Below, in pieces: positions 53,288 to 62,662 of a stretch of 64,000 nt of DNA. Where the stretch lies: NCBI RefSeq assembly GCF_017795745.1, contig NZ_CP059067.1, positions 3,844,001 to 3,908,000 of the forward strand, given 5' to 3'. This DNA comes from Rhizobacter sp. AJA081-3. Its GTDB lineage: Bacteria > Pseudomonadota > Gammaproteobacteria > Burkholderiales > Burkholderiaceae_C. A program made the position numbers and the translations under genes. The notes under the pieces were generated by a model. That model had not been told where the DNA came from and did no database searches. It was given only the letters and a program-made list of their open reading frames with translations. Each line of letters opens with the position of its first letter. Position 1 is the first letter of the stretch.

Positions 53288-54796
53288 ATGACCCGATTCG
53301 CCTTCGACAACAGCTACGCCCGCGAGCTGCCCGGCTTCTACACGGCTTGGCAGCCAGCGACGGTGCCGGCACCGCGGCTGCTCTTCCTCAACGAAGCGCT
53401 CGCCGCCGAGCTGGGGCTCGATGCCTCAGCCCTGCGTGGTGAAACGGGCGCGAGCCTGTTCGCCGGCAACGCGCTGCCCGAAGGCGCCGAACCGATCGCG
53501 CAGGCCTACGCCGGGCACCAGTTCGGCGGCTTCTCGCCGCAGCTCGGCGACGGCCGCGCGCTGCTTCTCGGCGAGCTGATCGACCGCGACGGCCGGCGAC
53601 GTGACATCGCCTTCAAGGGCTCGGGCCGCACGCCCTTCTCGCGCGGCGGTGATGGCAAGGCCGCCGTCGGCCCGATGCTGCGCGAGGTGCTGATCGGCGA
53701 GGCGATGCATGCGCTGGGCATCCCGAGCACGCGCGCACTGGCCGTGGCCGCCACCGGCGAGACGGTGCGCCGCGAGCTGCCGCTGCCCGGCGCGGTGCTC
53801 ACCCGCGTGGCCGAGAGCCACCTGCGCGTCGGCACCTTCCAGTACTTCCTCGCCAAGGGCGAGGTGGATCGGCTGCGCCAGCTCGCCGACTACACGATCG
53901 CGCGCCACGACCCCGCGCTCGCCGGTGCGCCCGACCGCTACCTCGCGCTGCTGCAGGCCGTCGCGCAGCGCCAGGCGGTGCTGATCGCGCAGTGGATGAA
54001 CGTGGGCTTCATCCACGGCGTGATGAACACCGACAACATGACGATCTCCGGCGAGACGATCGACTACGGCCCCTGCGCCTTCATGGAGGCCTACGACCCG
54101 CAGACGGTGTTCAGCAGCATCGACCACGGCGGGCGTTATGCCTACGGCAACCAGCCGCACATCGCACGCTGGAACCTCGCACGCCTGGCCGAGACGCTGC
54201 TGCCGCTGATGGCCGAGGCCGATGACGAGAGCGCCATCCAGCGCGCGGTGGCGCAGGCCACCGCGGTGATCGATGCTTTTCCCGGACTCTTCGCCGCCGC
54301 GCTGCTGCGCGGCCAGCGCGGCAAGCTGGGCCTGTTCGCCGCCTCGGCAGCCGACGACGCGCAAGACACCACGCTCGTCGACGACTGGCTCGCACTGCTG
54401 CTCGCGCAGTCGGTCGACTTCACGCTCGGCTGGCGGCGCCTGGCCGATGCGGCCGAAGGCCGCGACGCGCCGCTGCGCGACCTGTTCGCCGACCGCGCGG
54501 CGCTCGACACCTGGCTGACACGCTGGCGCGAGCGCTGCACGCGCGACGACGCGGCCGGCGGTCCCGGTGCGGCCGAGCGCGCCGCGCGCATGCGCCGCGC
54601 CAGCCCGTGGCTGATCCCGCGCAACCACCGTGTCGAGGCAGCCCTGGCCGCGGCGACCGACGGTGACCTCGCGCCCTTCGAACGCCTGCTCGAGGCGCTG
54701 CGCCAGCCCTTCGACGAGCGGCCGGAACACGCGCTCTATGCCGAGCCGGCACCGGCCGAGGCGCAGGCCGGCTACCAGACCTTCTGCGGGACCTGA
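53288..54796 (+). CDS. selO: SelO/YdiU pseudokinase-like protein AMPylase
   Basis: This 502-residue protein is of the SelO (YdiU/UPF0061) family, which transfers AMP to Ser, Thr or Tyr of target proteins, often in the oxidative-stress response. Typical features are [58 protein letters not shown], then [20 protein letters not shown], where the catalytic aspartate lies, and [12 protein letters not shown]. The C-terminus ends FCGT, where eukaryotic SelO carries selenocysteine and bacterial forms have cysteine. It is followed by a TlpA-like gene after three bases. Confidence 0.94.
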   Translation: MTRFAFDNSYARELPGFYTAWQPATVPAPRLLFLNEALAAELGLDASALRGETGASLFAGNALPEGAEPIAQAYAGHQFGGFSPQLGDGRALLLGELIDRDGRRRDIAFKGSGRTPFSRGGDGKAAVGPMLREVLIGEAMHALGIPSTRALAVAATGETVRRELPLPGAVLTRVAESHLRVGTFQYFLAKGEVDRLRQLADYTIARHDPALAGAPDRYLALLQAVAQRQAVLIAQWMNVGFIHGVMNTDNMTISGETIDYGPCAFMEAYDPQTVFSSIDHGGRYAYGNQPHIARWNLARLAETLLPLMAEADDESAIQRAVAQATAVIDAFPGLFAAALLRGQRGKLGLFAASAADDAQDTTLVDDWLALLLAQSVDFTLGWRRLADAAEGRDAPLRDLFADRAALDTWLTRWRERCTRDDAAGGPGAAERAARMRRASPWLIPRNHRVEAALAAATDGDLAPFERLLEALRQPFDERPEHALYAEPAPAEAQAGYQTFCGT

Positions 54797-54799
54797 TCG

Positions 54800-55351
54800 A
54801 TGACGGATTGCTCGCGCCGATCGGCCATGCTGGCGCTTTCTGCCGGGGCCTTGTCGCCCTGGGCCGCACTGGCGCAGGGCGCCGAGAAGCTGCCCGCCGA
54901 AGTGAAGGTGGGCCAGCCGCTGCAGGACGCGACGATGACCGGCCTGAACGGGCCGACCCGCAGGCTCTCCGACTACCGCGGCCGGCCGCTGCTCATCAAC
55001 GTCTGGGCCAGCTGGTGCGCGCCTTGCCGCGCGGAAATGGCCTCGCTCGAGCGGCTCGCCTGGCTGGAGCACCCGGTGCCGTTTGCCGTGATCGGCATCT
55101 CGACGGACGACTATCCGGAGCGGGCGCTGCAGCTGCTCAAATCCACCAACGCGACCATCAGCCACTTCATCGACCGCAAGCTGCAGCTGGAGACGCTGCT
55201 CGGCGCCTCGCGCCTGCCGCTGACGGTGCTGGTCGACGCGCAGGGCCGCGTCGTCGACAAGGTCTACGGTGCGCGCGAGTGGGACAGCCCGCAGTCGCAG
55301 GCCCTAGTGCGCGGGGCGTTCAGCGCGCGGTCCGGGGCGGCGCAGAAGTAG
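54800..55351 (+). CDS. Exported thioredoxin-fold protein, TlpA/ResA-like
   Basis: This 183-residue protein has an N-terminal export signal with a twin arginine pair (CSRRSAML ... SAGALSPWAALAQG) and a thioredoxin domain with the active-site motif WASWCAPC. It should reduce disulfides in the periplasm, for example in cytochrome c or copper-protein maturation, as for TlpA and ResA. The gene starts three bases after SelO stops, suggesting cotranscription with that redox-linked AMPylase. The next gene, a DUF1015 protein, begins 29 bases later. Confidence 0.9.
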   Translation: MTDCSRRSAMLALSAGALSPWAALAQGAEKLPAEVKVGQPLQDATMTGLNGPTRRLSDYRGRPLLINVWASWCAPCRAEMASLERLAWLEHPVPFAVIGISTDDYPERALQLLKSTNATISHFIDRKLQLETLLGASRLPLTVLVDAQGRVVDKVYGAREWDSPQSQALVRGAFSARSGAAQK

Positions 55352-55380
55352 CCGTCGCGGGCTGCGGCATGATGGCGCCC

Positions 55381-56700
55381 ATGACCAGCCCGCTCTGCTT
55401 CCGCCCCCCTCGCCTGCTGCTCCCGCGCAGTGGCATCGACCTGCAGCGCTGGAGCGTCATCGCCTGCGACCAGTACACCAGCGAACCCGGCTACTGGGAA
55501 CGCGTGGCGGGCCAGGTCGGCGATGCGCCGTCGACGCTGCACATGATCTATCCGGAGGTCTTCCTCGCCAGCGCCGACAAGCCCGAGCGCATCGCGCGCA
55601 TCCAGGCAACGATGCGGCGCTACTTGGCCGAAGGCCTGCTGCGCGAGCATGCCGGCGCGGTGCTGGTGGAGCGCAGCCTGCCCGACGGTCGCGTGCGCCG
55701 CGGCCTGATGCTGGAGCTGGATCTGGAGCACTACGACTTCTCGCCCGCCTCGGCCAGCCTGATCCGCCCCACCGAGGGCACCATCGTCGAGCGCATCGCG
55801 CCGCGCGTCGAGGTGCGCCAGGGCGCCGAGCTGGAGCTGCCGCACATCCTCGTGCTGATCGACGACCCGCAGCGCACGGTCATCGAGCCGCTGGCGGCGC
55901 AACCCGCGCGCCTCGCGCCGCTGTACGACACGCCGCTGATGCTCGGCGGTGGCCGCGTGGCCGGCCTCGCACTGGATGGGCCCGCGCATGGCCAGGTGAT
56001 GCAGGCGCTGCAGGCACTCGGCGACGGCGCCGCCTTCGCCGCGCGGCATGGCCTGCCGCCCGACACGCCGCCGATGCTCTTTGCCATGGGCGACGGCAAC
56101 CATTCGCTGGCCACTGCCAAGGCCTGCTGGGACCGCATGAAGGCCGGCGTCGGGCCCGACCACCCGGCGCGCTGGGCGCTGGTGGAGGTGGAGAACATCC
56201 ACGACGCCGCGCTGGAGTTCTCTCCCATCCACCGCCTGCTGACCGGGGTGAATGGCGAGATCCGCGAGGCGCTGGCAGCGCACTTCGGCGAGCGGGTGCG
56301 CATCGTCGACCAGCCCGATGCGGCCTCGATGCGCGTCGCACTGGCGGCGCTGCCGCGCAGCGAACATGCCGCCGGGCTGGTGCAGCCGGGCGGCCGCCAC
56401 GCGCTGGTGGTGGTGTCCGGCATGCCGGCCGCGCAGCTGGACGTGGCCACCTTCCAGGGCTTCGTCGATGCCCTGCTGGCCCAGGGCGGCGCGCACGAGG
56501 TCGACTACGTGCACGGCGACGACACGCTGGCGCAACTGGCCGGCGTGCAGGGCAACGCCGGGCTGCACCTGGCCACGCTGGGCAAGAGCGAGCTGATCGG
56601 CCGCGTGGCGCGGCACGGCCCGCTGCCGCGCAAGAGCTTCTCGATGGGCGAGGCCGACGAGAAGCGCTTCTACCTCGAGGCGCGGCGCATCCGGGCTTGA
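55381..56700 (+). CDS. DUF1015 family protein
   Basis: This protein of about 439 residues belongs to the DUF1015 group (often annotated HPP-like or HTH-linked). Family features are WSVIACDQYTSEPGYWERV near the N-terminus, the MLELDLEHYDFSP segment and the nearly invariant MGDGNHSLATAK motif, followed by VEVENIHDAALEFSPIHR. No enzyme activity is established; the GDGNHS motif suggests nucleotide or phosphate handling. In-frame ATGs at 55369 and 55372 are alternative starts. It is the third gene behind SelO and the TlpA-like protein and may share their transcript. Confidence 0.85.
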   Translation: MTSPLCFRPPRLLLPRSGIDLQRWSVIACDQYTSEPGYWERVAGQVGDAPSTLHMIYPEVFLASADKPERIARIQATMRRYLAEGLLREHAGAVLVERSLPDGRVRRGLMLELDLEHYDFSPASASLIRPTEGTIVERIAPRVEVRQGAELELPHILVLIDDPQRTVIEPLAAQPARLAPLYDTPLMLGGGRVAGLALDGPAHGQVMQALQALGDGAAFAARHGLPPDTPPMLFAMGDGNHSLATAKACWDRMKAGVGPDHPARWALVEVENIHDAALEFSPIHRLLTGVNGEIREALAAHFGERVRIVDQPDAASMRVALAALPRSEHAAGLVQPGGRHALVVVSGMPAAQLDVATFQGFVDALLAQGGAHEVDYVHGDDTLAQLAGVQGNAGLHLATLGKSELIGRVARHGPLPRKSFSMGEADEKRFYLEARRIRA

Positions 56701-56722
56701 AAGGGGCGGGGCGGGACGACGA

Positions 56723-57709
56723 TCATTCGATCGTCACCTTGGCATCCTTGACCAGCTTCGCGAACTTCTCGGTCTCGCTCCTGATCTGCTGCGCCATGTG
56801 CTCGGCGCTGTCGCCGATGGCTTCGGCGCCGATTTCGTCCATGCGCTTGCGGAACTCGGGCGACTGGATGACCTTCACCATCTCGGTGTTCAGCCGGGCC
56901 AGCACGTCCTTCGGCGTGGCCACCGGAGCAAGCACGCCGAACCAGGTGCCGATGTTGAAGCCCTTGAGCCCGGCTTCGTCGAGCGTCGGCACGTCGGGCA
57001 GCGCTGAAGAACGTTTGGCCGTGGTGACGGCCAGCGCCCGCAGCTTGCCGGCCTTGATGTGCGGGAGCACCGGCGTGACGGTGTCGAACGACATCGTGAT
57101 CTGGCCGCCGAGCAGGTCGGTCGCCAGCGGCCCGCTGCCCTTGTAGGGAATGTGGCTGAAGTCCGTGCCGGTCATGTTCTCGAACTGCGTCCCGATCAGA
57201 TGCTGTGCCGTACCGTTGCCGTTGGAGCCGTAGTTGTAGGCGCCAGGCTTGGCCTTGAGCAGCGCGACCAGTTCGGCCACGTTGTTGACCGGAGTGCTCG
57301 CGTTCACGACCAGCACGTTCGGCACCAGCGCGATCGTGGTGATCGGTGCCAGGTCCTTCTGGAAGTCGTAGGGCAGCTTCTTGTAGACACTGGAGGCGAT
57401 GGTGTGGTGCACCGCGCCGACCAGGAGCGTGTAGCCGTCGGGCCTGGCCTTGGCCACGTAGTCTGCGCCGAGCGTGGCACCCGCGCCCGGCTTGCTCTCG
57501 ACGATCACGGTCTGGCCGAGGCTCAGCGTCAGCTTCTCCGCCAGCGCGCGGGCCAGCACGTCGGTGGTGCCCCCGGCCGGGAACGGAACGATCAGGCTGA
57601 TCGGCTTGTTCGGCCAGGCCTGGGCCATGGCGCCGGTGGCGGACATCGCAGCGGCAAGTGCGACGGACTGGAGCAGACGCCGACGATCGGGTTGGTGGAT
57701 GAACTTCAT
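56723..57709 (-). CDS. Bug-type tripartite tricarboxylate transporter substrate-binding protein
   Basis: This 328-residue periplasmic binding protein has a twin-arginine-like signal (DRRRLLQSVALAAAMS), which is common in this family. Bug landmarks are WPNKPISLIVPFPAGGTTD, LGQTVIVESKPGAGATLGA, RPDGYTLLVGAVHH and HIPYKGSGPLATDLLGG. It lies 21 bases after the D-malate/tartrate dehydrogenase gene in the same unit, which suggests a C4-dicarboxylate such as D-malate or tartrate as ligand. No TctA/TctB membrane components are nearby, so it probably shares a transporter encoded elsewhere. Confidence 0.93.
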   Translation of the reverse strand: MKFIHQPDRRRLLQSVALAAAMSATGAMAQAWPNKPISLIVPFPAGGTTDVLARALAEKLTLSLGQTVIVESKPGAGATLGADYVAKARPDGYTLLVGAVHHTIASSVYKKLPYDFQKDLAPITTIALVPNVLVVNASTPVNNVAELVALLKAKPGAYNYGSNGNGTAQHLIGTQFENMTGTDFSHIPYKGSGPLATDLLGGQITMSFDTVTPVLPHIKAGKLRALAVTTAKRSSALPDVPTLDEAGLKGFNIGTWFGVLAPVATPKDVLARLNTEMVKVIQSPEFRKRMDEIGAEAIGDSAEHMAQQIRSETEKFAKLVKDAKVTIE

Positions 57710-57730
57710 GTGGGTCTCCGGTGGTTCTTC

Positions 57731-58819
57731 TTACGCTGCCTGGCGCTGCGTCGAGGCGGTCAGTAGTGCGCACACCGCCTGCGTGACCTGGGCCGTCGTG
57801 GCCTGCCCGCCGAGGTCGCGGGTGTGCAGCGTCGGGTCGGCGGTCACCTGCTCGATGGCTTTCATCACCCGGCTGGCCGCGTCGGCCTCGCCGAGATGCT
57901 CGAGCAGCATCACGACGGACCAGAAGGTGCCCACCGGGTTGGCGAGCCCCTTGCCCATGATGTCGAAAGCCGAGCCGTGGATCGGCTCGAACATCGAGGG
58001 ATAGCGGCGCTCCGGGTCGATGTTGCCGGTCGGTGCGATACCCAGGCTGCCGGCAAGCGCCGCGGCCAGGTCGCTGAGGATGTCGGCATGCAGGTTGGTG
58101 GCGACGATGGTGTCCAGCGTCGAGGGGCGGTTCACCATTCGGGCGGTCGCTGCGTCGACCAGTTCCTTGTCCCAGCGCACATCCGGGAACTCGGCGGCGA
58201 TCTGCAGCGCGATCTCGTCCCACATCACCATCGCATGGCGCTGGGCATTGCTCTTGGTGATCACCGTCAGCAGCTTGCGGGGCCGCGATCGGGCCAGCCT
58301 GAACGCGAATCGCATGATGCGTTCGACGCCAGCGCGGGTCATCATCGACACATCGGTGGCAGCTTCGATGGGGTGGCCCTGGTGCACGCGACCGCCCACA
58401 CCGGCGTATTCGCCCTCGGAGTTCTCGCGCACGATGACCCAGTTCAGGTCATCGGGCCCGCAGCGCTTGAGCGGGCCGTCGATGCCCGGCAGGATGCGTG
58501 TCGGGCGCACGTTGGCGTACTGGTCGAAGCCCTGGCAGATCTTCAGGCGCAAGCCCCACAGCGTGATGTGGTCGGGGATGTGCGGGTCGCCGGCCGAGCC
58601 GAACAGGATCGCGTCCTTGTGGCGCAGCGCCTCCAGGCCGTCGGCCGGCATCATCATGCCGTGCACCCGGTAGTAGTCGCCGCCCCAGTCGAAGTTCTCG
58701 AACTCGAAGCGGAATCGGCTGCTCGAGCTGGCGAGCGCCTCCAGCACCTGCTGGCCGGCGGGAACGACTTCCTTGCCGATGCCGTCGCCGGGGATGGTGG
58801 CGATCGTGTAGGTCTTCAT
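57731..58819 (-). CDS. dmlA: D-malate/tartrate dehydrogenase (decarboxylating)
   Basis: This 362-residue enzyme is of the beta-decarboxylating dehydrogenase family, in the tartrate/D-malate branch. The opening TIATIPGDGIGKEVVPAG, the substrate loop VRENSEGEYAGVGGRVHQG and the metal/substrate residues in SNAQRHAMVMWDE and VATNLHADILSDLAAAL are clear. It oxidises D-malate (or tartrate) to pyruvate or related products with NAD+. It is the first gene of a unit with a Bug binding protein and diverges from a DmlR-like LysR regulator, with a T-N11-A box between them, the classic layout for D-malate use. Confidence 0.93.
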   Translation of the reverse strand: MKTYTIATIPGDGIGKEVVPAGQQVLEALASSSSRFRFEFENFDWGGDYYRVHGMMMPADGLEALRHKDAILFGSAGDPHIPDHITLWGLRLKICQGFDQYANVRPTRILPGIDGPLKRCGPDDLNWVIVRENSEGEYAGVGGRVHQGHPIEAATDVSMMTRAGVERIMRFAFRLARSRPRKLLTVITKSNAQRHAMVMWDEIALQIAAEFPDVRWDKELVDAATARMVNRPSTLDTIVATNLHADILSDLAAALAGSLGIAPTGNIDPERRYPSMFEPIHGSAFDIMGKGLANPVGTFWSVVMLLEHLGEADAASRVMKAIEQVTADPTLHTRDLGGQATTAQVTQAVCALLTASTQRQAA

Positions 58820-58902
58820 GGCTTGTCTCCGTCTCGATGCTCAGGCGTCGAGCCGACTGTAGGAAATGGACAGCCTTGCCGTGCACGGCTAGAGTGAATC
58901 CA

Positions 58903-58923
58903 TTGTTTACCTGAGTTCAACAA
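58903..58923. promoter_or_regulatory. T-N11-A LysR box between dmlA-like and dmlR-like genes
   Basis: TTGTT (58903-58907) and AACAA (58919-58923) form a perfect inverted pair with an 11-base spacer, the classical LysR-family recognition form. It sits 22 bases upstream of the regulator start and 84 bases from the divergent dehydrogenase start, fitting autorepression and activation of the target. Confidence 0.7.
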
Positions 58924-58944
58924 TCGAAACCGGGCGGCGCCTCC

Positions 58945-59892
58945 ATGTCCAATGGCATTCAACCTGCAGATCTCGGGTTCTTCTCGGCCCTGGCGAGCGC
59001 GGGCAGCCTGAGCGCTGCCGCGCGTGAACTCGGCATCACCACGCCCGCCGTCAGCAAGCACCTCGCGCTGATGGAGTCGCGGGTGGGCCTGTCGCTCGTC
59101 AACCGCACCACGCGGCGGATGAGCCTGACGCCCGAAGGCGAGCTGTATCTGGAGCACGCCCGCCGCATCCTCGGCGAGATCGACGACATGGAGCAGTTGC
59201 TCGGTGTCTCCAAGGCCACGCCGAAAGGCCTGCTGAGGGTCAATGCGACACTGGGTTTCGGCCGCAGCCACGTGGCGCCGCTGATCTCACGCTTCGTTCG
59301 CAAGCATGCGCAAGTGGAGGTGCAGTTGCAGTTGTCGGTGAACCCGCCGCCGCTGACGGACGACGCCTTCGACGTCTGCATCCGCTTCGGCGCGCCGCCC
59401 GACGCCCGCGCGTCGTGGCGGTACATCGCGCCGAATCGCCGGCTCTTGTGCGCGGCGCCGGCCTATCTGGCCCGACACGGCACGCCCAAGGTGCCCAACG
59501 ACCTGACCCGGCACCACTGCATCGGCATCCGGCAGGGTGAAGAGGCCTACGGGGTGTGGCGCCTGACCAGCGGACGCGGGCGGAACGCGACGACCGAAGC
59601 CGTCAAGACACGCGGCATGTTGGCCACGAACGACGGGGAGATCGCGGTCAACTGGGCGCTCGACGGCCACGGCATCCTGATGCGAGCCGAGTGGGACATC
59701 GAGCGCTACCTGAAGAATGGCCGGCTGGTGCAGGTGCTGCCGCAGTTCCACACGCCCGATTCCGACATCCATGCGGTGTATCCGCAGCGCCACCAGCTCG
59801 CCGCGCGCGTGCGTGCATTCGTCGACTTCGTGTCCTCGTCGCTCGGCCACCTTTCCAAAGCACCCCATGCCGGAGTTCGAGATGCCCACTGA
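58945..59892 (+). CDS. LysR-type regulator, DmlR-like
   Basis: This 315-residue LysR-family regulator has a helix-turn-helix near residues 19-38 (GSLSAAARELGITTPAVSKH) and an effector domain from about residue 92. It diverges from the D-malate/tartrate dehydrogenase and Bug receptor genes with a T-N11-A palindrome between, so it is very probably their activator, responding to D-malate or a related acid, as DmlR does. Its 3' end overlaps the start of a PLP-dependent decarboxylase gene by about 26 bases, so regulator and decarboxylase are also coupled. Confidence 0.92.
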   Translation: MSNGIQPADLGFFSALASAGSLSAAARELGITTPAVSKHLALMESRVGLSLVNRTTRRMSLTPEGELYLEHARRILGEIDDMEQLLGVSKATPKGLLRVNATLGFGRSHVAPLISRFVRKHAQVEVQLQLSVNPPPLTDDAFDVCIRFGAPPDARASWRYIAPNRRLLCAAPAYLARHGTPKVPNDLTRHHCIGIRQGEEAYGVWRLTSGRGRNATTEAVKTRGMLATNDGEIAVNWALDGHGILMRAEWDIERYLKNGRLVQVLPQFHTPDSDIHAVYPQRHQLAARVRAFVDFVSSSLGHLSKAPHAGVRDAH

Positions 59893-61351
59893 TCCTGCCG
59901 AGACGGGCCGGCTGCAGCCCTTGCTCTCGCAGCTCGGCGCCGGGCTCGACGATTTCCTGAAGTTCGAACACCCCGACGCCCTGCATCCGGGCCGGCGCTG
60001 GCGCGAGCATCTCGACATCGCCCTGCCGCGCACGGGCATCGGCATCGATGCAGTGGCCGACGAGTTGCTGCGGCATGTCGTGCCGAACGGCTCGTCGGTG
60101 CCCCGGCCGGGATTCAGCGCCTTCATCACCACCGGCGGCACCACGGCCGCCGCGCTGGCCGCCACCGCGGCGGGCATTGCCTCGCCGCAGCGCTACGGGC
60201 ACACCGCCTTCAACTTCCTCGAGGAGCTTTCCCTGCGCTGGTTGGCGGACATGTTCGGGCTGGTGTCGATGCAAGGCGTCTACAGCAGCGGCGGTTCGGT
60301 GGCCAACCTGCTGGCGCTGGGCGCGGCGCGGCAGAGCGCCTTCGAGCGGCTCGGCCGCGACCCGGCGGCCGACGGCATGGACCGCAGCGTCGCCGTCTAT
60401 GCCACCACCGAAGCCCACCACACGATCCAGCGCTCGGCCGGCGTGCTGGGCCTGGGCCGCCGGGCGGTGCGGGCGATCGCCTGCGACGAGCGCGGCCGCA
60501 TGCGGGTGGATGCGCTGTGCCGCGCGATGGCCGAAGACCGGCGCGCCGGCGTGTTGCCGATGGCCATCGTCGCCAGCGCCGGCACCACCAACACCGGCGC
60601 CATCGACCCCTTGCGCAGCCTCGGCGAGATCGCGCGGGAGAACGGCGTCTGGTTCCATGTCGACGGCGCCTATGGCCTGCCGGGCCGGCTGGACGATCGG
60701 GTGGCGCCGCTCTACGAAGGCCTGGGGCTGGCCGACTCGGTCATCGTCGATCCGCACAAGTGGCTCGGCGCCGCCGTGGGCGTGGCAGTCACCTTCGTGC
60801 GCGACCGCGAGCTGCTGCGTCGCGCCTTCACGCAGGAGCCGGCCGCCTACCTGGAGGGCAGCATGCAACGGCCCGACGACGAGGCAGCGCGCATCGAGCA
60901 CTCGATGGACGACATGGGCGTTCCCTACTACGACTTTGGCGTCGAACTGAGTGCGCCGAGCCGCGGCGTGGTGGTCTGGGCCCTGATCCGCGAGATCGGC
61001 GTGTCGGGCATGACGCAGCGCATCCGGCGCCACAACGACATGGCGACGCACATCGCGAGGGTAGCGCGCGCGCACCCGAATCTGGAGCTGCTGCAGGAGC
61101 CCACGCTGTCGATCTGCTGCTTCCGCTACGTGTCGCCCGAGGTGCGCGACCTCGACGGTCTGAACCAGCGCCTGCATCGGCGTCTGACGCGCGAGAACCG
61201 CAACATGCCCAGCACGACGCGCGTGAACGGCGCCCTGGCGCTGCGGCCCTGCTTCGTCGGCGCACGCAGCGAGATGCCGCACGCGCAGGCGCTGGTCGAC
61301 GACGTGTTGCGCATCGGGGCCGAGCTGGTGCGCGAATCGGCTTTGCCCTGA
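59867..61351 (+). CDS. PLP-dependent group II amino-acid decarboxylase-like protein
   Basis: This 494-residue fold-type I PLP enzyme is of the aromatic/glutamate-decarboxylase group. The PLP lysine lies in DPHKWLG, the cofactor-binding aspartate in FHVDGAYG, and FITTGGTTAAAL plus YSSGGSVANLL are family-like substrate/cofactor loops. Its length fits group II decarboxylases. The substrate cannot be read from sequence. It overlaps the end of the LysR gene; ATG 59882 (ten bases of overlap) is an alternative start. Its link to the adjacent D-malate genes is unclear and it may have a different role. Confidence 0.87.
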   Translation: MPEFEMPTDPAETGRLQPLLSQLGAGLDDFLKFEHPDALHPGRRWREHLDIALPRTGIGIDAVADELLRHVVPNGSSVPRPGFSAFITTGGTTAAALAATAAGIASPQRYGHTAFNFLEELSLRWLADMFGLVSMQGVYSSGGSVANLLALGAARQSAFERLGRDPAADGMDRSVAVYATTEAHHTIQRSAGVLGLGRRAVRAIACDERGRMRVDALCRAMAEDRRAGVLPMAIVASAGTTNTGAIDPLRSLGEIARENGVWFHVDGAYGLPGRLDDRVAPLYEGLGLADSVIVDPHKWLGAAVGVAVTFVRDRELLRRAFTQEPAAYLEGSMQRPDDEAARIEHSMDDMGVPYYDFGVELSAPSRGVVVWALIREIGVSGMTQRIRRHNDMATHIARVARAHPNLELLQEPTLSICCFRYVSPEVRDLDGLNQRLHRRLTRENRNMPSTTRVNGALALRPCFVGARSEMPHAQALVDDVLRIGAELVRESALP

Positions 61352-61400
61352 GCCGGCGGACTGCGTAGACTGGGGCCATCCCAGCATTCACCCTGCCACC

Positions 61401-61715
61401 ATGCGAGCGTCCGTCCGCCTGTCCTTCGGCCCGACCGAAGTCATCTGCCGCCCTCCGGAGGGCAGCGCACCCGACGCCGTCGAGAACGCGCGCCGCTGGC
61501 TCGACGAGCGCTTCAACGAGTACGAGTGCGAGCCGCTGCGGCCGCTCGGCAAGGTCTTGACGAAGGACAAGCTCATCGTGCTCGCGGAAGCGATCGGCGC
61601 GCGAGGCTTCGAGGCCGACGCGACACTGCGCCAGGACTTCGCACGCGCCGCGACCGCCCTGCTCGACAGCGACGCGGTTCACATCGACGTGGACGCGCGC
61701 AAAGTCTCGTCCTGA
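61401..61715 (+). CDS. Hypothetical protein, 104 aa
   Basis: The family is not recognised. The sequence looks like a small alpha/beta protein with no signal peptide or membrane helix. Charged and hydrophobic residues alternate normally (ARRWLDERFNEYECEPLR, LTKDKLIVLAEAIGARGF), which argues for a real gene. It follows the PLP enzyme by 49 bases on the same strand and precedes the convergent nsrR gene. No function is suggested. Confidence 0.65.
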   Translation: MRASVRLSFGPTEVICRPPEGSAPDAVENARRWLDERFNEYECEPLRPLGKVLTKDKLIVLAEAIGARGFEADATLRQDFARAATALLDSDAVHIDVDARKVSS

Positions 61716-61804
61716 CCGGCGCCGTCACCCGGCCACTGCGTTCGGCGTGAAGCGGGCGAGGTCGCGTTCGCCCGGTCCACCTGGCCGCCGGGCCGTGGCG
61801 TGGG

Positions 61805-62239
61805 TCAGGGCCGCCCGCGATGCCTGGGCGCCGCCGGCATGCCCAGGGTCATGTCCGCCAGAGTCGCGCCGTCCAGTGCCTCGAAGTAGCCCTGCAGCGC
61901 ATCGCGGAACAGCTTCTTGAGGCGGCAGCTCGGCGACAGCGTGCACGCGTTGGTGCCGGGATCGAAGCACTCGACGAGGCGGAAATCGGTCTCCGTCGCA
62001 CGGACGACGTCGCCGATGCGGATGGTCTCGGGTTCCGCCAGCAGCCGCAGGCCGCCGCCGCGCCCCCGTGTGGTCTCGATCAGGCCCCGGTGCGCCAGGT
62101 CGTTGACCACCTTCATCAGGTGGTTCTTCGACAAGCCGTGGTGCTCGGCCAGTTCGGCGATGGTGACCAGTCGATCCCGGTGGGTGGCGCAGTACATCAG
62201 CACGCGCAGGGTGTAGTCGGTGTATTCGGACAGGCGCAT
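61805..62239 (-). CDS. nsrR: Rrf2-family nitric-oxide-responsive repressor NsrR
   Basis: This 144-residue Rrf2 regulator has a helix-turn-helix (VTIAELAEHHGLSKNHLMKV, about 25-44) and three cluster cysteines, C91, C99 and C105, in the Cx7Cx5C form expected for the nitric-oxide-sensing iron-sulfur cluster of NsrR. When nitrosylated it leaves DNA and derepresses nitric-oxide-protection genes. It diverges from fdxA and ccoG, with a near-ideal NsrR palindrome in the gap of 99 bases, so it probably controls itself and that pair. Confidence 0.9.
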   Translation of the reverse strand: MRLSEYTDYTLRVLMYCATHRDRLVTIAELAEHHGLSKNHLMKVVNDLAHRGLIETTRGRGGGLRLLAEPETIRIGDVVRATETDFRLVECFDPGTNACTLSPSCRLKKLFRDALQGYFEALDGATLADMTLGMPAAPRHRGRP

Positions 62240-62250
62240 GGTCACCCCTG

Positions 62251-62260
62251 AAGATGCATG
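62251..62260. promoter_or_regulatory. NsrR half-site next to nsrR
   Basis: AAGATGCATG matches one arm of the NsrR operator and lies 12 bases upstream of the nsrR start codon. It may give weak autorepression. A matching second arm is not perfect (TTTATTGCTTTT follows), so confidence is modest. Confidence 0.45.
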
Positions 62261-62291
62261 TAGTTTATTGCTTTTAACGCCGAGTCTGTTT

Positions 62292-62314
62292 AAGATGCAT
62301 AGCCTTTGCATCTT
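62292..62314. promoter_or_regulatory. NsrR operator (AAGATGCA-N7-TGCATCTT)
   Basis: AAGATGCA (62292-62299) and TGCATCTT (62307-62314) form a perfect 8-base inverted repeat with a 7-base spacer, matching the established NsrR consensus. It is 25 bases upstream of the fdxA start and 53 bases upstream of the nsrR start, so one site can serve both divergent promoters. Confidence 0.85.
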
Positions 62315-62338
62315 TAACGATCGACTGGAGAACAGCTC

Positions 62339-62662
62339 GTGACGTTCGTCGTGACCGAGGCCTGCATCCGCTGCAAGTACACCGACTGCGTGGACGTCTG
62401 TCCGGTCGATGCCTTCCGCGAAGGGCCGAACTTCCTCGTCATCGACCCGGCCGAGTGCATCGACTGCGCCGTCTGCGTGCCGGAGTGCCCGGTGAACGCG
62501 ATCTATGCGGAGGAAGACGTGCCGAGCCACCAGCAGAGCTTCACCGCACTCAATGCCGAACTGTCGCGGCAATGGAAGCCCATCACGAAGGCGAAGCTGG
62601 CACTGCCGGATGCCGACGAGTGGGCCAAGATCGAATCGAAGCTCGGCGAGTTGAAGCGGTGA
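62339..62662 (+). CDS. fdxA: Seven-iron or two-cluster ferredoxin FdxA
   Basis: This 107-residue ferredoxin has two cysteine-rich cluster motifs: C9, C12, C17 and C21 in the first ([14 protein letters not shown]) and C40, C43, C46 and C50 in the second ([12 protein letters not shown]), as in Azotobacter-type ferredoxin I. The start is a GTG at 62339 behind a GGAG site. The short C-terminal extension (about residues 60-107) is typical. An NsrR box covers its promoter. The stop overlaps the start of ccoG by one base (TGATG), so an iron-sulfur carrier and an oxidase-assembly factor are translated together. Confidence 0.93.
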   Translation: MTFVVTEACIRCKYTDCVDVCPVDAFREGPNFLVIDPAECIDCAVCVPECPVNAIYAEEDVPSHQQSFTALNAELSRQWKPITKAKLALPDADEWAKIESKLGELKR

